NCBI GenBank assembly: GCA_018195615.1
Contig: JAGTPG010000002.1
Location: 744,001-808,000, forward strand
Direction of reading: 5' to 3'
DNA from: Streptomyces tuirus
Lineage (GTDB): Bacteria; Actinomycetota; Actinomycetes; Streptomycetales; Streptomycetaceae
Length of the DNA: 64,000 nt
Numbering within the stretch: the stretch's first letter is position 1; each line of letters opens with the position of its first letter. Position numbers and translations under genes: made by a program. Shown here in pieces: positions 35,590-46,103 of this stretch. The notes under the pieces are model-generated. The model had not been told where the DNA came from, searched no databases, and saw nothing but the letters and a program-made list of their open reading frames with translations.

Positions 35590-36696
35590 ATGCTCAGAAC
35601 CCGCCACTCGGCCTCGCACTTACGCGTCATCCCCGTCCTCGGCCTCCTGGCCGCCCTGCTCCTCCCCCTCGGCGGCCCCTTCGCGCCCCGGGCCACGGCC
35701 GCCCCGGCGGCGGATCCCGTCCGTGTCATGCCGCTCGGCGACTCGATCACGGGCTCGCCGGGCTGTTGGCGGGCGGTGCTGTGGAACCGGCTCGTGAACA
35801 GCGGATACCGGGACATCGACTTCGTCGGCACCCTGCCGCCGCAGGGCTGCGGACAGGCACACGACGGTGACAACGAGGGGCACGGCGGCGAGCTGGTGAC
35901 CAACGTGGCCGACCGGAACCTGCTGCCTGCCAGGCTCACCGCCACCCGCCCGGACATCGTTGTCATGCACTTCGGCACGAACGACGTCTGGAGCAGCATC
36001 GCACCCGACCGCATCCTCGCCGCGTACACCAAGCTCGTGACGCAGATGAGGGCGTCGAACCCGGACATGCGGATCCTCGTCGCGCAGCTCATCCCGATGA
36101 ACCCGGCCAGTTGCGCCGCCTGTGCGCAGCGGGTCGTGGACTTCAACGCACGGATCCCCGACTGGGCCCGGGCGACCAGCACCGGACGCTCGCCGATCAC
36201 CGTGGTCGACCAGTGGACGGGCTTCAGCACCGCCACCGACACCTACGACGGTGTGCACCCCGACGCGTCCGGCGACGACAAGATCGCCGCCCGCTGGTAC
36301 CCGGCCCTGGCGGCGGTCCTCGACGCGGGCGTCCCGCAGGACCCCGATGACCCCGGCGACCCGGAGGAACCCGCCGCCTGCACCGCGCGCTTCCGGGCCG
36401 TCTCCAGCTGGCAGGGCGGATACCAGGGCGAAGTGACGGTGACGAACACCTCCGCCTCCGCCGCCACGGGCTGGACCGCGACCGTCGTACCGGCGAACGG
36501 CGCACGCCTCACCCAGGTCTGGAACGGCGTCCTCACCACGGCCGCCGACGGCACGGCCACCGTCACCCACGCGGCGTGGAACGGCGCGCTGGCCCCGGGT
36601 GCGAGCGCCGCGTTCGGTTTCGTCGCCACCGCCCCGGCAACGGCCGGCGCCCCGGCGGCGACCGTCACGTGTACGGCGAAGTCGCCCGCGGCCTGA
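35590..36696 (+). CDS. Secreted SGNH hydrolase with C-terminal CBM2
   Basis: An intact 368-residue exported protein. Signal peptide about residues 1-38 (VIPVLGLLAALLLPLGGPFAPRATA region). The SGNH catalytic domain shows block I PLGDSITGS, block III HFGTNDVW, and block V DTYDGVHPDASG with Asp and His of the triad. A short linker rich in Asp/Pro (DDPGDPEEPA) leads to a family 2 carbohydrate-binding module (FRAVSSWQGGYQGEVTVTNTS, then TQVWNG). This fits a secreted acetyl esterase acting on cellulose-bound xylan or mannan. It lies directly behind a CebR box and 81 bp before a mannanase, probably in one transcript. Confidence 0.87.
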   Translation: MLRTRHSASHLRVIPVLGLLAALLLPLGGPFAPRATAAPAADPVRVMPLGDSITGSPGCWRAVLWNRLVNSGYRDIDFVGTLPPQGCGQAHDGDNEGHGGELVTNVADRNLLPARLTATRPDIVVMHFGTNDVWSSIAPDRILAAYTKLVTQMRASNPDMRILVAQLIPMNPASCAACAQRVVDFNARIPDWARATSTGRSPITVVDQWTGFSTATDTYDGVHPDASGDDKIAARWYPALAAVLDAGVPQDPDDPGDPEEPAACTARFRAVSSWQGGYQGEVTVTNTSASAATGWTATVVPANGARLTQVWNGVLTTAADGTATVTHAAWNGALAPGASAAFGFVATAPATAGAPAATVTCTAKSPAA

Positions 36697-36777
36697 CACC
36701 CCGAGTCGCCGCCCGCAAGGACTCGACGCACCCCGGAACAGGTCCCATCCACCTCGACCCCCACTTCTGGAGCCGCC

Positions 36778-38409
36778 ATGAGATCCCGCACCGCCTCCGC
36801 CCCACGCGTGGCCACCGTGGCCGCGGCACTCCTCGGCCTCCTGCTCTCCTTCCTCTCCTCGGTACACCGGCGCACGCCGCTCCCACCGGCTTCCGGATCG
36901 AGAACGGCCGGCTGCTGGAGGCCTCCGGCAACGACTTCGTGATGCGGGGCGTCAACCACGCCCACACCTGGTTCCCGGACCGGGTCAGCTCCCTGGCCCA
37001 CATCAAGGCCAAGGGCGCCAACACGGTCCGCGTGGTCCTCTCCAGTGGCGACCGCTGGACCCGCAACGACACCGCCGACGTGGCGAACGTGGTCGCGCAG
37101 TGCAAGCAGAACCGGCTGATCTGCGTGCTGGAGGTGCACGACACCACCGGCTACGGCGAGCAGAGCGGGGCCGTCACGCTCTCCCGTGCCGCCGACTACT
37201 GGATCAGCGTGCAGAGCGCGCTGGCCGGTCAGGAGGACTACGTCATCGTCAACATCGGCAACGAGCCGCACGGCAACATCGGCTACGCGAACTGGACGGC
37301 CGACACCAAGGAGGCCATCCAGAAACTCCGCGCCGCCGGGTTCGACCACACGATCATGGTCGACGCACCCAACTGGGGCCAGGACTGGGCGTTCACCATG
37401 CGGGACAACGCCGCGTCGGTGTTCGCCGCCGACCCGGACGCCAACACGGTCTTCTCGATCCACATGTACGGCGTCTTCGACACCGCCGCCGAGATCACCG
37501 ACTACCTGAACCGCTTCGTCACGGCGAAACTCCCGATCGTCGTGGGCGAGTTCGGCCATGACCACTCGGACGGCAACCCCGACGAGGACACCATCCTGGC
37601 CGTCGCCCAGCAGCTCCGCCTCGGCTACCTCGGCTGGTCCTGGAGCGGCAACGGCGGCGGGGTCGAGTACCTGGACATGGTCACGAACTTCGACCCGAAC
37701 CAGCTCACCTCCTGGGGGCAGCGCATCTTCAACGGCGCGAACGGCATCGCCGCCACCGCCAAGGAGGCCGCGATCTACTCCGGCGGCGGAGGTGACACCA
37801 CTCCCCGACGGCTCCCGGCACTCCGGCCGCGTCCGGGGTGACCGCTTCGTCCGTCAGTCTGAAGTGGGCCGCCGCGACCGACGCGACCGGTGTCACCGGC
37901 TACGACGTGGTCCGGGTCAGCGGAGGCACCGAGACCGTCGCCACCTCCACGGCCACCACGACCGCGACCCTCACCGGCCTGTCCCCGGCCACGTCCTACA
38001 CCTTTGCGGTGTACGCCCGTGACGCCGCCGGCAACCGTTCGCCCCGCTCGGCGACGGTGACCGTCACGACCTCCTCCGGCGGCTCGGCGTCGTCCTGCGG
38101 CGTCGGCTACCGGGTGACGAGCAGCTGGCCCGGCGGCTTCCAGGGCGAGATCACCGTGCGCAACACCGGCACATCGGCGATCAACGGATGGACGCTGCGC
38201 TGGACCTTCCCGACAGCCAGCGCGTCACCAACCTCTGGGGCGGCACGGCCACGCAGAGCGGCCCCGAGGTGAGTGTCGGATCCGCCCCGTACACCGCGTC
38301 GATCCCGGCTGCGGGCTCGGTCACCCTCGGCTTCACGGCGACCCGGGCGAGCACCAACCCCAGCCCCACGGCGTTCACGCTGAACGGCGCGGCCTGCTCG
38401 GTGAGCTGA
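36778..38409 (+). CDS. Secreted GH5_8 beta-mannanase with FN3 and CBM2 (three frameshifts)
   Basis: A restored 544-residue enzyme. After a signal peptide (ATVAAALLGLLLSFL to HA), the catalytic domain matches Streptomyces mannanase ManA: DFVMRGVNHAHTWFPDR, LICVLEVHDTTGYGEQ, VNIGNEPHGN (acid/base Glu), FSIHMYGVFDTAAEI, VVGEFGHDHSDGNPDED (nucleophile Glu) and YLGWSWSGNGGG. A fibronectin type III domain (SSVSLKWAAATDATGVTGYDV) and a CBM2 (CGVGYRVTSSWPGGFQGEI) follow. It cleaves beta-1,4-mannan. Single bases are missing near 36865, 37808 (CCCC) and 38205 (CCC). The whole gene returns to frame when all three are restored. Confidence 0.9.
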
Positions 38410-38499
38410 CCCGGCCCAAGCGTTCCACGATCGTGTGATCCGTGCGACATCCACACCGGAAAGCGGTTTACGTCGTTCCGCAGTGGTGAGGCGGCGGGG

Positions 38500-39641
38500 A
38501 TGTCTCACCGGCACCCCGCAGCCGTCACCCCGGCCGGACACGCATCGCCCGAGACCGCTGCCCCGCCGAAGCAGGCCGGGCAGCGGGACGCGTTCTTCGA
38601 CAACGCCAAGTACCTGGCGATCGTGCTGGTGGCCATGGGGCACGCGTGGGAGCCGCTGCGGGAGGGCAGCCGGGCGGTCAGCGCCCTCTACATGGTCGTG
38701 TACGCCTTCCACATGCCGGCGTTCATCATCATCTCCGGCTACTTCTCGCGCTCGTTCGACCCGACCCCGGGGCGGCTCAGGCGTCTGGTCACCGGCCTCG
38801 CCGTTCCGTACGTCGTCTTCGAGACGGCGTACACGCTGTTCACCCGGTGGACGGACCAGGAACCCGACCGGCCCGTCAGCCTGCTGGATCCGCTGTATCT
38901 GACGTGGTTCCTGGCGGCGCTGTTCATCTGGCGGCTGACCACGCCGGTGTGGCGGCGCGTGCGGTGGCCGCTGCCGCTCGCCCTCCTCATCGCGATGCTG
39001 GCGACGCTCTCCCCCTCCATCGGCAACGACCTCGACCTGCAGCGCACCCTCCAGTTCCTGCCGTACTTCGTCCTCGGCCTGTTCCTGAGGCCGGAGCACT
39101 TCCAGCTGGTGCGCCGCCGCGCGGCGCGGATCCTGGCCGTGCCGGTCTTCGCCGGTGCGCTCGTCTTGGCCTACTGGGCGGTGCCGCGGATGACCGGTGC
39201 CTGGTTCTACCACCGCGACAGCGCCGAGGAACTCGCGGCGCCCGCCTGGTACGGGCCGATGATGACGCTGGTGACCTTCGGCTGTTCGCTGGCGCTGGTG
39301 GCCTGCTTCCTGGCCTGGGTACCGGGGCGCCGGGCGTGGTTCACGGCGTTGGGCGCGGGGACGCTGTACGGCTACCTGCTGCACGGGTTCGTCGCCCAGG
39401 GGTCCAAGTTCTGGGCTGGTACGAGCCGGCGTGGGTCCACCGGCCCCTCGGAGAGATCACCGTGACGGTCGCCGCCGCCGCGCTCGTGACCGCGCTGTGC
39501 ACCCCGCCGGTGCGGCGGCTGTTCCGCTGGGTGATGGAGCCCGAGATGGCATGGCTGTTCCGCCGCGACGCGAGCGACCAGGCACGGGAACGGAACGCCG
39601 CGCGGGGGCGCGCGCAGGAGCCGAACGCCGTGAGCGGTTGA
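38500..39641 (+). CDS. Membrane acyltransferase, family 3 (frameshift near 3' end)
   Basis: A restored 380-residue integral-membrane protein with about ten helices. The N-terminus FFDNAKYLAIVLVAMGHAWEPL carries the catalytic His common to acyltransferase family 3 (OafA/NodX type), and YAFHMPAFIIISGYFSRSF follows. Such enzymes acylate sugars or surface polymers. The frame breaks near 39412, where SKF should continue into LGWYEPAWVHRPLGEI; one base restores the last helix and tail. It follows the mannanase by 90 bp. A functional link to galactomannan use is possible but unproven. Confidence 0.82.
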
Positions 39642-39647
39642 GGTCCC

Positions 39648-41802
39648 CTAGCCGTCCTGGGTGACCCGGATCAGCAGCGCCCCGGGCATACGCGGTACGG
39701 ACACCGTCAGCCCGTCCCCGTCCCAGACGGCCCGGCCCGCCTCGGCGGCGGACGGGTGCAGGACGTCCGCGCGGACGGTGCGGCCGGCCAGGTGCCGGAC
39801 GGGGACACGGAGCTCGGCCGGTCCGCCGCGGCGCCAGACGGAGAGGTACGCCGTGCGGTCGCCGGGTACGCGCAGGCCCAGCGCCAGCCACTCGTCGGTC
39901 CAGCCGGGCAGGCCGAGCGGCCAGAACGGCAGGGCCCGGGCGAGGTCGCCTCGTATCGACTTGTAGACCGTGACCGCGTCCCGCACGAGGGCCAGCTGGT
40001 GTTCCGACATGCGGTCGAGGTGGCCGGAGAGGTGGATACGGCCGAGCAGGGCCCCGCCGAGGGTCGTGGTGATCAGGTCGTCGTCGAACTCCGGCTGAGG
40101 ATAGGCCCAGACGGCGCCCTGCTCGGGCGGGACCGCGGTCGGCGCGGCGGCGGCGATGGGCGGGTAGCGCAGCGGGTCCTGCTGGTCGCTGGTGGACTGG
40201 AGCTGGGCCACGGCCAGGGTGGCGCCGTCCATGCGCATGCCGCCCGAGGCGCAGTTCTCGACGACCAGGCCGGGGTGGCGGTCCAGGACGCCGGACAGCC
40301 AGTCCAGGTAGGCGTGGACGTGGCCGAGCAGGCCCGCTCCGGGTGCGAGGTCGCCGGTGGCCTGGGTGCCGGGGTCGACGACGATGTTGTAGTCCAGCTT
40401 GAGGTAGCCCACGCCCCAGTCGCCGACGATCCGGTCGACGGTCTTGTCGAGGTGGGCGCGGGCGGCCGGGTGCCGCAGGTCGAGCTGGTGGCGGCCCTGC
40501 TCGGTCAGGCGGACCCCGTCGCGCTGGAAGAACGCCTCGGGCGGCAGCTCGGCCGCGACGGGGCTGCGCACCCCGACCACCTCCGGCTCCAGCCACAGCC
40601 CCGGCACCATCCCGCGCTCCCGGATCCTGCCCAGGACGGCCTGGATGCCGCCGTCGGGAAGCGGCGCGGCGAGGGCTGCCAGGCGCCGACGCTGTCCCAC
40701 CAGCCCCGGGTGTCGTCGTCGTACCAGCCGGAGTCGATGCAGAAGTACTCCGCGCCGGCGTCGGCCGCGGCGTCGATCAGCGGCAGCAGCTTGGCCGTGG
40801 TCGGGTCGCCCATGAGGGTGTTCATGTAGTCGTTGAAGACGACGGGAAGGGCGGTGTGGTCCGGGTGCGGGCGGCGGATCGCCCGGCGGTAGGAGGTCAG
40901 GGCGCCCATCGCCTCGTCGAGACCGGATCCGAGGGCCAGGGCCCCGGGCACGGTGGTGAACTCCTCGCCCGGTTCGAGGCGGACCCGCCACTGGTGCTCG
41001 GCGTCGGTGGGGCCGTTCAGCGCCAGGTAGCTGCCGTGGGCGCGTTCGCCGAGGTCCCAGCGCCAGCCGGCCGGGGACTCGACCTGCCAGGCCCAGGCCC
41101 GGCCGCCGCCCCGCTCGGTCAGCGCGCCCATGGCGAGATGGCCGTCGGTGGGCCAGCTGCCGCGCCCGGTGAGGACCATGGCGGCGCGGCTGTCGTGCTC
41201 GTGGACGTCGACGTGGATGTCGGCGACGGTGGCGCGCAACGGCTCTGTGTACCAACGGCACTCGGCGAGCCAGTCGTTGCGGGCCCGGTGGACGTCGAGG
41301 GCGTCCGGGGCGGGCAGTCCGCCGAGCAGGAGGCTGCTGACGGACTGGACGACCAGGGGTTCACGGCCCTCGTTGCGGAGCCGGACGCGGGAACGGAGGA
41401 CGGGCAGTCCGGTGGGTGACGTGAGTTCGGCGAACGCCGTCAGCCCGGTGTCCGGATCGTGGAGTTCGACGGTGAGCCGGTCCCAGCCGTCGCGTCTGTC
41501 CGTGCGGTGGGTCCGGTGGGCGAGCCGTGCGCCGAAGGCCGTGCCGGTGAAGCGGGGGCCGGACCAGCCGCTGCCGTGACCGAGCGCGGTGAGCTCCACG
41601 AGCGGGAGGGCGGCCGCCACGGCGGCAGGGCTGTCGTCGTCGGGTGGTCGTCGCCGGGGTGGGTCAGCCGGGTCAGCCGGGTCAGCCGCAGGGTCCCGTC
41701 GGCGGCGACGACGAACCGGGCCCGCAGGGCCTCGTGCCCCCAAGTGAACGCGTTCTGCCGCTGGTTGGAGGCCATGTGCGCCGCTTCCGCCGTGCCCGTC
41801 AA
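39648..41802 (-). CDS. GH36 alpha-galactosidase (two frameshifts)
   Basis: A restored 718-residue cytoplasmic enzyme. The N-terminal beta-sandwich (LTALGHGSGWSGPRFTG, SVSSLLLGGLPAPDALDVHRARN) precedes a TIM barrel with FNDYMNTLMGDPT, YFCIDSGWYDDD, GLWLEPEVVG, YLKLDYNIVVDPG (nucleophile Asp) and ENCASGGMRMDGATL (acid/base Asp). It removes alpha-1,6-galactose from galactomannan fragments or raffinose-type sugars. Frames join when one base is added near 41635 and one in the CCC near 40670 (RRFPDGGIQAVLGRI). The first methionine lies close to the divergent LacI gene; its promoter region includes the twin operators. Confidence 0.87.
41661..41687. repeat. Triple 9-bp tandem repeat
   Basis: Three exact copies of GGGTCAGCC encode the Leu-Thr-Arg-Leu-Thr-Arg stretch near the N-terminus of the alpha-galactosidase. 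Such a repeat is prone to gain or loss of three residues without frameshift. Confidence 0.7.
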
Positions 41803-41873
41803 GGTGCTCCCCCTCCTGACCCCGCCCCTTTGCCGGGGAACGGAGGTCCGCGTGAATCCCTCGTTACGGTCTC

Positions 41874-41902
41874 TTGACGACCCAAGTGTGACCGGTCACA
41901 AT
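41874..41902 (+). promoter_or_regulatory. Candidate leaderless promoter of lacI
   Basis: TTGACG (-35) and CACAAT (-10) are separated by exactly 17 bp. The expected start of transcription seven bases downstream is the A of the lacI ATG at 41909. No Shine-Dalgarno sequence precedes that ATG, consistent with a leaderless mRNA. Confidence 0.6.
41887..41900. promoter_or_regulatory. LacI operator copy 1
   Basis: TGTGACCGGTCACA, a perfect 14-bp palindrome, fills most of the spacer between the -35 and -10 elements of the lacI promoter. It is identical to the second copy, 27 bp downstream start to start. Confidence 0.85.
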
Positions 41903-41908
41903 CCTCGC

Positions 41909-42940
41909 ATGAATGTGACCGGTCACACAAGGCGCCCGGCGAGCATCAGGGACGTCGCCACCGCCGCGGGTGTTTCGTACCAGACGGTCTCGCGGGTGAT
42001 CAACGGACATCCCAGCGTCCGGCCGTCCACCCGGGAGCGGGTGCTCGCCGCCATCGACGAACTGGGCTTCCGCCGCAACGCGACCGCCCTCGCCCTGGCC
42101 AGCGGACGCAGCCGCGCCGTGACCGTGCTCACCGCGAACACCACCCACTACGGCTACGCCTCCATCCTCCAGGGCATCGAGGAGGCCGCCCGCGCCGCCT
42201 CGTACGCGGTCGGCATCGGGGTCCTGGAGTCCGCCGAGGACACTGCCGTCGCCGCGGAGGTCCAGCGCGCCGCGGACGCGGGCGGCGGCATCATCGTGAT
42301 CGCCTACGACCCGGCCGGTGTCCGGGCGCTCGGAGCGGTGCCCGCCGGGCTGCCGGTCGTGGGCGTGGTCGAGACGCCGGCGAGTCCGCCCGGCGGCGAC
42401 CGCCCGTGGGTGTGGGCCGACGACCGCGAGGCCGCCTACCAGGCGACCCGGCATCTCCTCGCCCTGGGCCACGAGACCGTGCACTACGTCGCCATCCCGT
42501 CCAGCACCCGCCGCACCAGCGCCCGTACCAGCGGCTGGCGGCAGGCGCTGAAGGAGGCCGGCGCCCCGGAACCGCGGCCCGCGCAGAGCAGTTGGGGACC
42601 GGCCGGCGGACACGCGGCCGGTCTGGAGCTGGCGAAGGACGAGTCCGTCACCGCGATCCTGTGCGGCAACGACGACCTCGCGCTCGGCGTGCTGCGCGCC
42701 CTGCACGAGGCCGGCCGCTCGGTGCCGGGCGAGGTCAGCGTGGCCGGTTTCGACGACGCCCCGCACTCCGCCTTCCTCACGCCGTCCCTGACGACCGTAC
42801 GCCTGGACTTCACCGGCCTGGGACGGGCCGCGTTCGCCCTGTTGCACGGCGTGCTGGAGGAGTCCGCGCCGGTCGCCCCGCACCCCGTGTCCGTACCGGA
42901 ACTCGTGGTGCGGGAGAGCTCGGGGCCACCGCCCTCTTGA
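41909..42940 (+). CDS. LacI-family repressor of the galactoside/mannan locus
   Basis: An intact 343-residue regulator. Residues 11-60 contain the helix-turn-helix SIRDVATAAGVSYQTVSRVING and the hinge RNATALALASG. The effector domain includes YASILQGIEEAARAASYAVGIG and VTAILCGNDDLALGVLRALHEAGRSVPGEVSVAGFDDA. It is divergent from alpha-galactosidase and heads towards the ABC transporter, so it probably controls both. The start coincides with a predicted transcription start and lacks a ribosome-binding site. An identical operator occupies its codons 2-7, so the protein represses its own gene directly. Confidence 0.9.
   Translation: MNVTGHTRRPASIRDVATAAGVSYQTVSRVINGHPSVRPSTRERVLAAIDELGFRRNATALALASGRSRAVTVLTANTTHYGYASILQGIEEAARAASYAVGIGVLESAEDTAVAAEVQRAADAGGGIIVIAYDPAGVRALGAVPAGLPVVGVVETPASPPGGDRPWVWADDREAAYQATRHLLALGHETVHYVAIPSSTRRTSARTSGWRQALKEAGAPEPRPAQSSWGPAGGHAAGLELAKDESVTAILCGNDDLALGVLRALHEAGRSVPGEVSVAGFDDAPHSAFLTPSLTTVRLDFTGLGRAAFALLHGVLEESAPVAPHPVSVPELVVRESSGPPPS
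41914..41927. promoter_or_regulatory. LacI operator copy 2, inside coding sequence
   Basis: TGTGACCGGTCACA again, spanning codons 2-7 of the lacI gene and about +6 to +19 of its mRNA. With copy 1 it would clamp RNA polymerase at initiation. Confidence 0.85.
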
Positions 42941-43012
42941 ACAGTCCTGATGAGCCCAGCAGTTGTGAGTCCCGCTTTGTGAACCGAACCGCCTGCTCCG
43001 GAAAGGCACACG

Positions 43013-44343
43013 ATGAAGAGAAGAGCTCTCCCCGCCCTGGCGCTGATATGTGCCGCCGGTCTGGCGGCCACCGCGTGCAGTGACCCGACCGCCGGGGACT
43101 CCGGTTCGGACGGTTCGGACGCCAAGCGGACCGCGGTCGATCCGACCGCCCGGCTGGACGGCGTGAAGCTGACCATGTGGACCGCGCAGAACACGGTCAA
43201 CGCGCCGAAGCAGGTCATCGACGCCTTCGAGAAGGCCACCGGCGCCGAGGTCGACACCCAGGCGATCCCGGACCTCTACGAGCAGAACGTGCCGACGAAA
43301 CTCGCCTCCGGTGACCGCCCGGACCTGATGTTCTGGCAGCCGTCGATCTCCACACTGCCCTTCGTCCAGCCGCAGCAGAACCTCCTCACCCTCGACGGCG
43401 AACCGTGGGTGTCCAAGCTCGGCGACACCGAGAAGTCCCTCGGCGTCATCGACGGCAAGCGGTACGCGGCCATCGTCACCAGCCCCGCGATGCTCGGCGT
43501 CTACTACAACAAGGACGTCTTCAAGCAGGCCGGGCTGAGTGAGAAGGACTTCCCCAAGTCCTACGACGATCTGCTCGCCCTCGGCCACAAGGTCGTCGAC
43601 AAGACCGACGCGGCCGCCTTCTACGAGGCCGGCGGCGACAAGTGGCCCCTGCAGTGGCAGATGCAGGTCCAGCTCACCGACCTCGACCGGCAGTGGTGGG
43701 CCGACCTCAACGCGGGCAAGAAGAAGTGGACCGACCCGGTCGTGGTCGGCGCGATCAAGAAGTACAAGGAGAAGCTGCTCGACGCCGGTCTCGCGCAGAA
43801 GAACTACCGGACGGGCACCTTCACCGGGCAGGCCGACGCGCTGTGGAAGGGCGACGTCGGGATGGTCCTCAACGTCACGTCGTTCCAGAGCCAGTTGCAG
43901 GCCAAGTACTCCACCGCCGAGATCGACAAGAAGATCGGCTGGTTCCCCGTCGCCAACTCCTCGGCGACGGGCCTGTACTCCCCCGACCAGACCAACGGTG
44001 TCGTCGCCTTCAAGACCGGTGACGAGAAGCGGCAGAACGCGGCCCGGCAGTTCCTCGCCTTCTGGCTCGGGCCGGACTACCCGGACTACATCAAGACGAT
44101 GAAGATCCCGTCCGTGCAGCCGTCCGTGCCCACCCCGACGGCCTGCCCGAGACGTCCCAGGCCCAGGTGGCGGCCCTGCACAAGGCCATCGGCGTCTTCC
44201 AGGCCAAGGCCATCGTCGCCCCCGACACCCACCTCTACCTGGCCGACATGATCTTCGGCAAGAAGAGCCCGCAGCAGGTCGCTCAGGCGATCCAGGACCA
44301 GTTCGCGCAAGTGGCCAAGGCCCAGGGCGCGCCCGGGTTCTGA
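43013..44343 (+). CDS. Extracellular sugar-binding lipoprotein (frameshift)
   Basis: A restored 443-residue family 1 binding protein. Lipoprotein signal LICAAGLAATACSDPT (Cys near residue 22), a flexible Gly/Ser/Asp linker, then KLTMWTAQNTVNAPKQVIDAFEK and DRPDLMFWQPSISTLPFV. The C-terminal end (LPETSQAQVAALHKAIGVFQAK to AKAQGAPGF) is in another frame; one base near 44127 (VP-HPDGLPE) joins it to the stop at 44343. It lies 72 bp after lacI and two bases before the first permease. It probably binds manno- or galacto-oligosaccharides released by the upstream enzymes. Confidence 0.88.
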
Positions 44344-44345
44344 CG

Positions 44346-45266
44346 ATGGCGGACACGGCTGTACGTACCGAGCCGGCCCCGGTGAGGGGCGCGCCGAAGA
44401 AGGTGGGGCGGCTGCCGCGCGCGGCCGTGCACCACCCCTGGTGGTTCGCGCTCCCCGCGATCGTCGTCTTCGCGGGCTTCTTCCTGGTGCCGAACCTGCT
44501 CAACTTCTACTACCCGTTCACCAACTGGTCGTCCTACCACGCGGACATCGCCTTCACGGGCCTGGACAACTTCCGGACCATCGCCGAGGACGGCTCGCTG
44601 CTGCGGGCGATCCGCACGACGCTGGTGTACGCGCTGCTGGCGGCGTTGTTCCAGAACGGCTTCGGGCTGGTGCTGGCGCTGCTGCTGGAGGACGACAGCC
44701 GCTTCAACCGGTTCTTCCGGGCCGTCTTCTTCCTGCCGGTGCTGATCTCGGCGCTGGCCACCGGCTACGTCTTCCAGGCGCTGCTCGACCAGGACGGAGC
44801 GGTCAACTCCCTCCTCGGCACGGACGTTCCGTGGCTCGGTTCGACGACCTGGACGCTGGTGATCGTCACCCTCATCCACGGGTGGAAGTGGATGGGCCTG
44901 TCGATGCTGATCTATCTGGCCGGGCTCAAGGGCATTCCCGGCGAGATGCTGGAGGCGGCGAAGTGCGACGGCGCGGGGCCCTGGCGGACCTTCTGGTCGG
45001 TGCGCTGGCCGATGCTGGCGCCGGCCGTCACCTTCAACGTCACCACGGCGCTGATCGGTTCGATGAACACCTTCGACATCGTGCAGGCCACGACGGGCGG
45101 CGGACCGGCGGCCTCCACGGAGGTCTTCAACATCTACATGTTCCGGATCTTCGGGCAGGGCCTGTACGCGCAGGCCTCCGCGATGAGCCTCGTCCTGTTC
45201 CTGGTCGTGGTCGCCGTGGCGATTCCGCTGGTCATGGGGCTGCGTCGAAGGGAGCAACTGCTGTGA
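44346..45266 (+). CDS. Sugar ABC transporter permease (MalF type)
   Basis: An intact 306-residue inner-membrane permease with six helices (WWFALPAIVVFAGFFLVPNLL at residues 31-51) and the EAA loop EMLEAAKCDGAGPWRTFWSVRWP near residue 200. It pairs with the next permease; the ATPase subunit is absent, as usual for MsiK-energised importers. The start is two bases after the binding-protein stop, and the stop overlaps the next start by GTGA. Confidence 0.93.
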   Translation: MADTAVRTEPAPVRGAPKKVGRLPRAAVHHPWWFALPAIVVFAGFFLVPNLLNFYYPFTNWSSYHADIAFTGLDNFRTIAEDGSLLRAIRTTLVYALLAALFQNGFGLVLALLLEDDSRFNRFFRAVFFLPVLISALATGYVFQALLDQDGAVNSLLGTDVPWLGSTTWTLVIVTLIHGWKWMGLSMLIYLAGLKGIPGEMLEAAKCDGAGPWRTFWSVRWPMLAPAVTFNVTTALIGSMNTFDIVQATTGGGPAASTEVFNIYMFRIFGQGLYAQASAMSLVLFLVVVAVAIPLVMGLRRREQLL

Positions 45267-46087
45267 CCGCGGTGTGGCGCTACGGCCGTCCCTCCCTCGT
45301 CGTCCTGCTCGCCGCCCTGGCCGTGGGCGTGCCGCTGTGGCTGGTGGCCGTCACCTCGGCCAAGCCGCAGGCGGAGGCGATCAAGCCGAACCTGGATCTG
45401 CCCCGGCACTGGCAGCCCGCGAGCAACTACGCGGACGCCGTCAGCGAGGGCGAGATGCTGCGCGGGTTCCTCAACTCGCTGCTGGTCGTGGTGCCTTCGG
45501 TGGTCCTCGTGCTGATCCTTGGCGCAGGTGCCGCCTGGGTGTTCGCGCGCCGCAAGTCGAAGCTGGTCTCGGCCGCGTACGCGCTGTGCATCAGCGGGCT
45601 GCTGCTGCCGCCCGCCGTCATCACCATCGTGATGGAGCTGCGGCAGCTGGGCCTGGCGAACACCAGGCCGGGCATGATCGCTGTCTACACCGGCATGTAC
45701 CTGTCGACGTCGATCTTCTTCATGACCGGCTTCATCCGCGCCATTCCCATGGAATTGGAAGAGGCGGCCCGGATGGACGGGGCGTCGCCGGCCCGGATCT
45801 TCTGGCGGATCGTGCTGCCGCTGCTCCGGCCGGTGATCGCCACCGCGACGATCATGGTGATGCTCTACGCCTGGAGCGACGTCTTCTACGCGTTCTTCGT
45901 CCTCGGCGGCGGAGACCGGGCGACCCTGCCGCTCAACCTCTACCAGGTCGCCAGCGCCCAGCTCTACCTCAACAACTGGCATCTCGTCTTCGCGTACGTC
46001 GTGGTGATGAGCCTGCCCATGGTCGCCGTGTTCCTCGTCGGCCAGCGAAAGATCGTCTCCGGAATCACCAGTGGAGCCGTCAAGTGA
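45263..46087 (+). CDS. Carbohydrate ABC transporter permease (MalG type)
   Basis: An intact 274-residue permease. It has the MalG-type opening (VVLLAALAVGVPLWLVAVTS), the EAA motif ELEEAARMDGASPARIFWRIVLP, and the C-terminal FLVGQRKIVSGITSGAVK tail. It completes the importer with the preceding two genes. The GTG start overlaps the MalF-type stop. It is followed after 16 bases by a secreted glycoside hydrolase. Confidence 0.93.
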   Translation: MTAVWRYGRPSLVVLLAALAVGVPLWLVAVTSAKPQAEAIKPNLDLPRHWQPASNYADAVSEGEMLRGFLNSLLVVVPSVVLVLILGAGAAWVFARRKSKLVSAAYALCISGLLLPPAVITIVMELRQLGLANTRPGMIAVYTGMYLSTSIFFMTGFIRAIPMELEEAARMDGASPARIFWRIVLPLLRPVIATATIMVMLYAWSDVFYAFFVLGGGDRATLPLNLYQVASAQLYLNNWHLVFAYVVVMSLPMVAVFLVGQRKIVSGITSGAVK

Positions 46088-46103
46088 CTGGAGGTCCAGC
46101 AGC

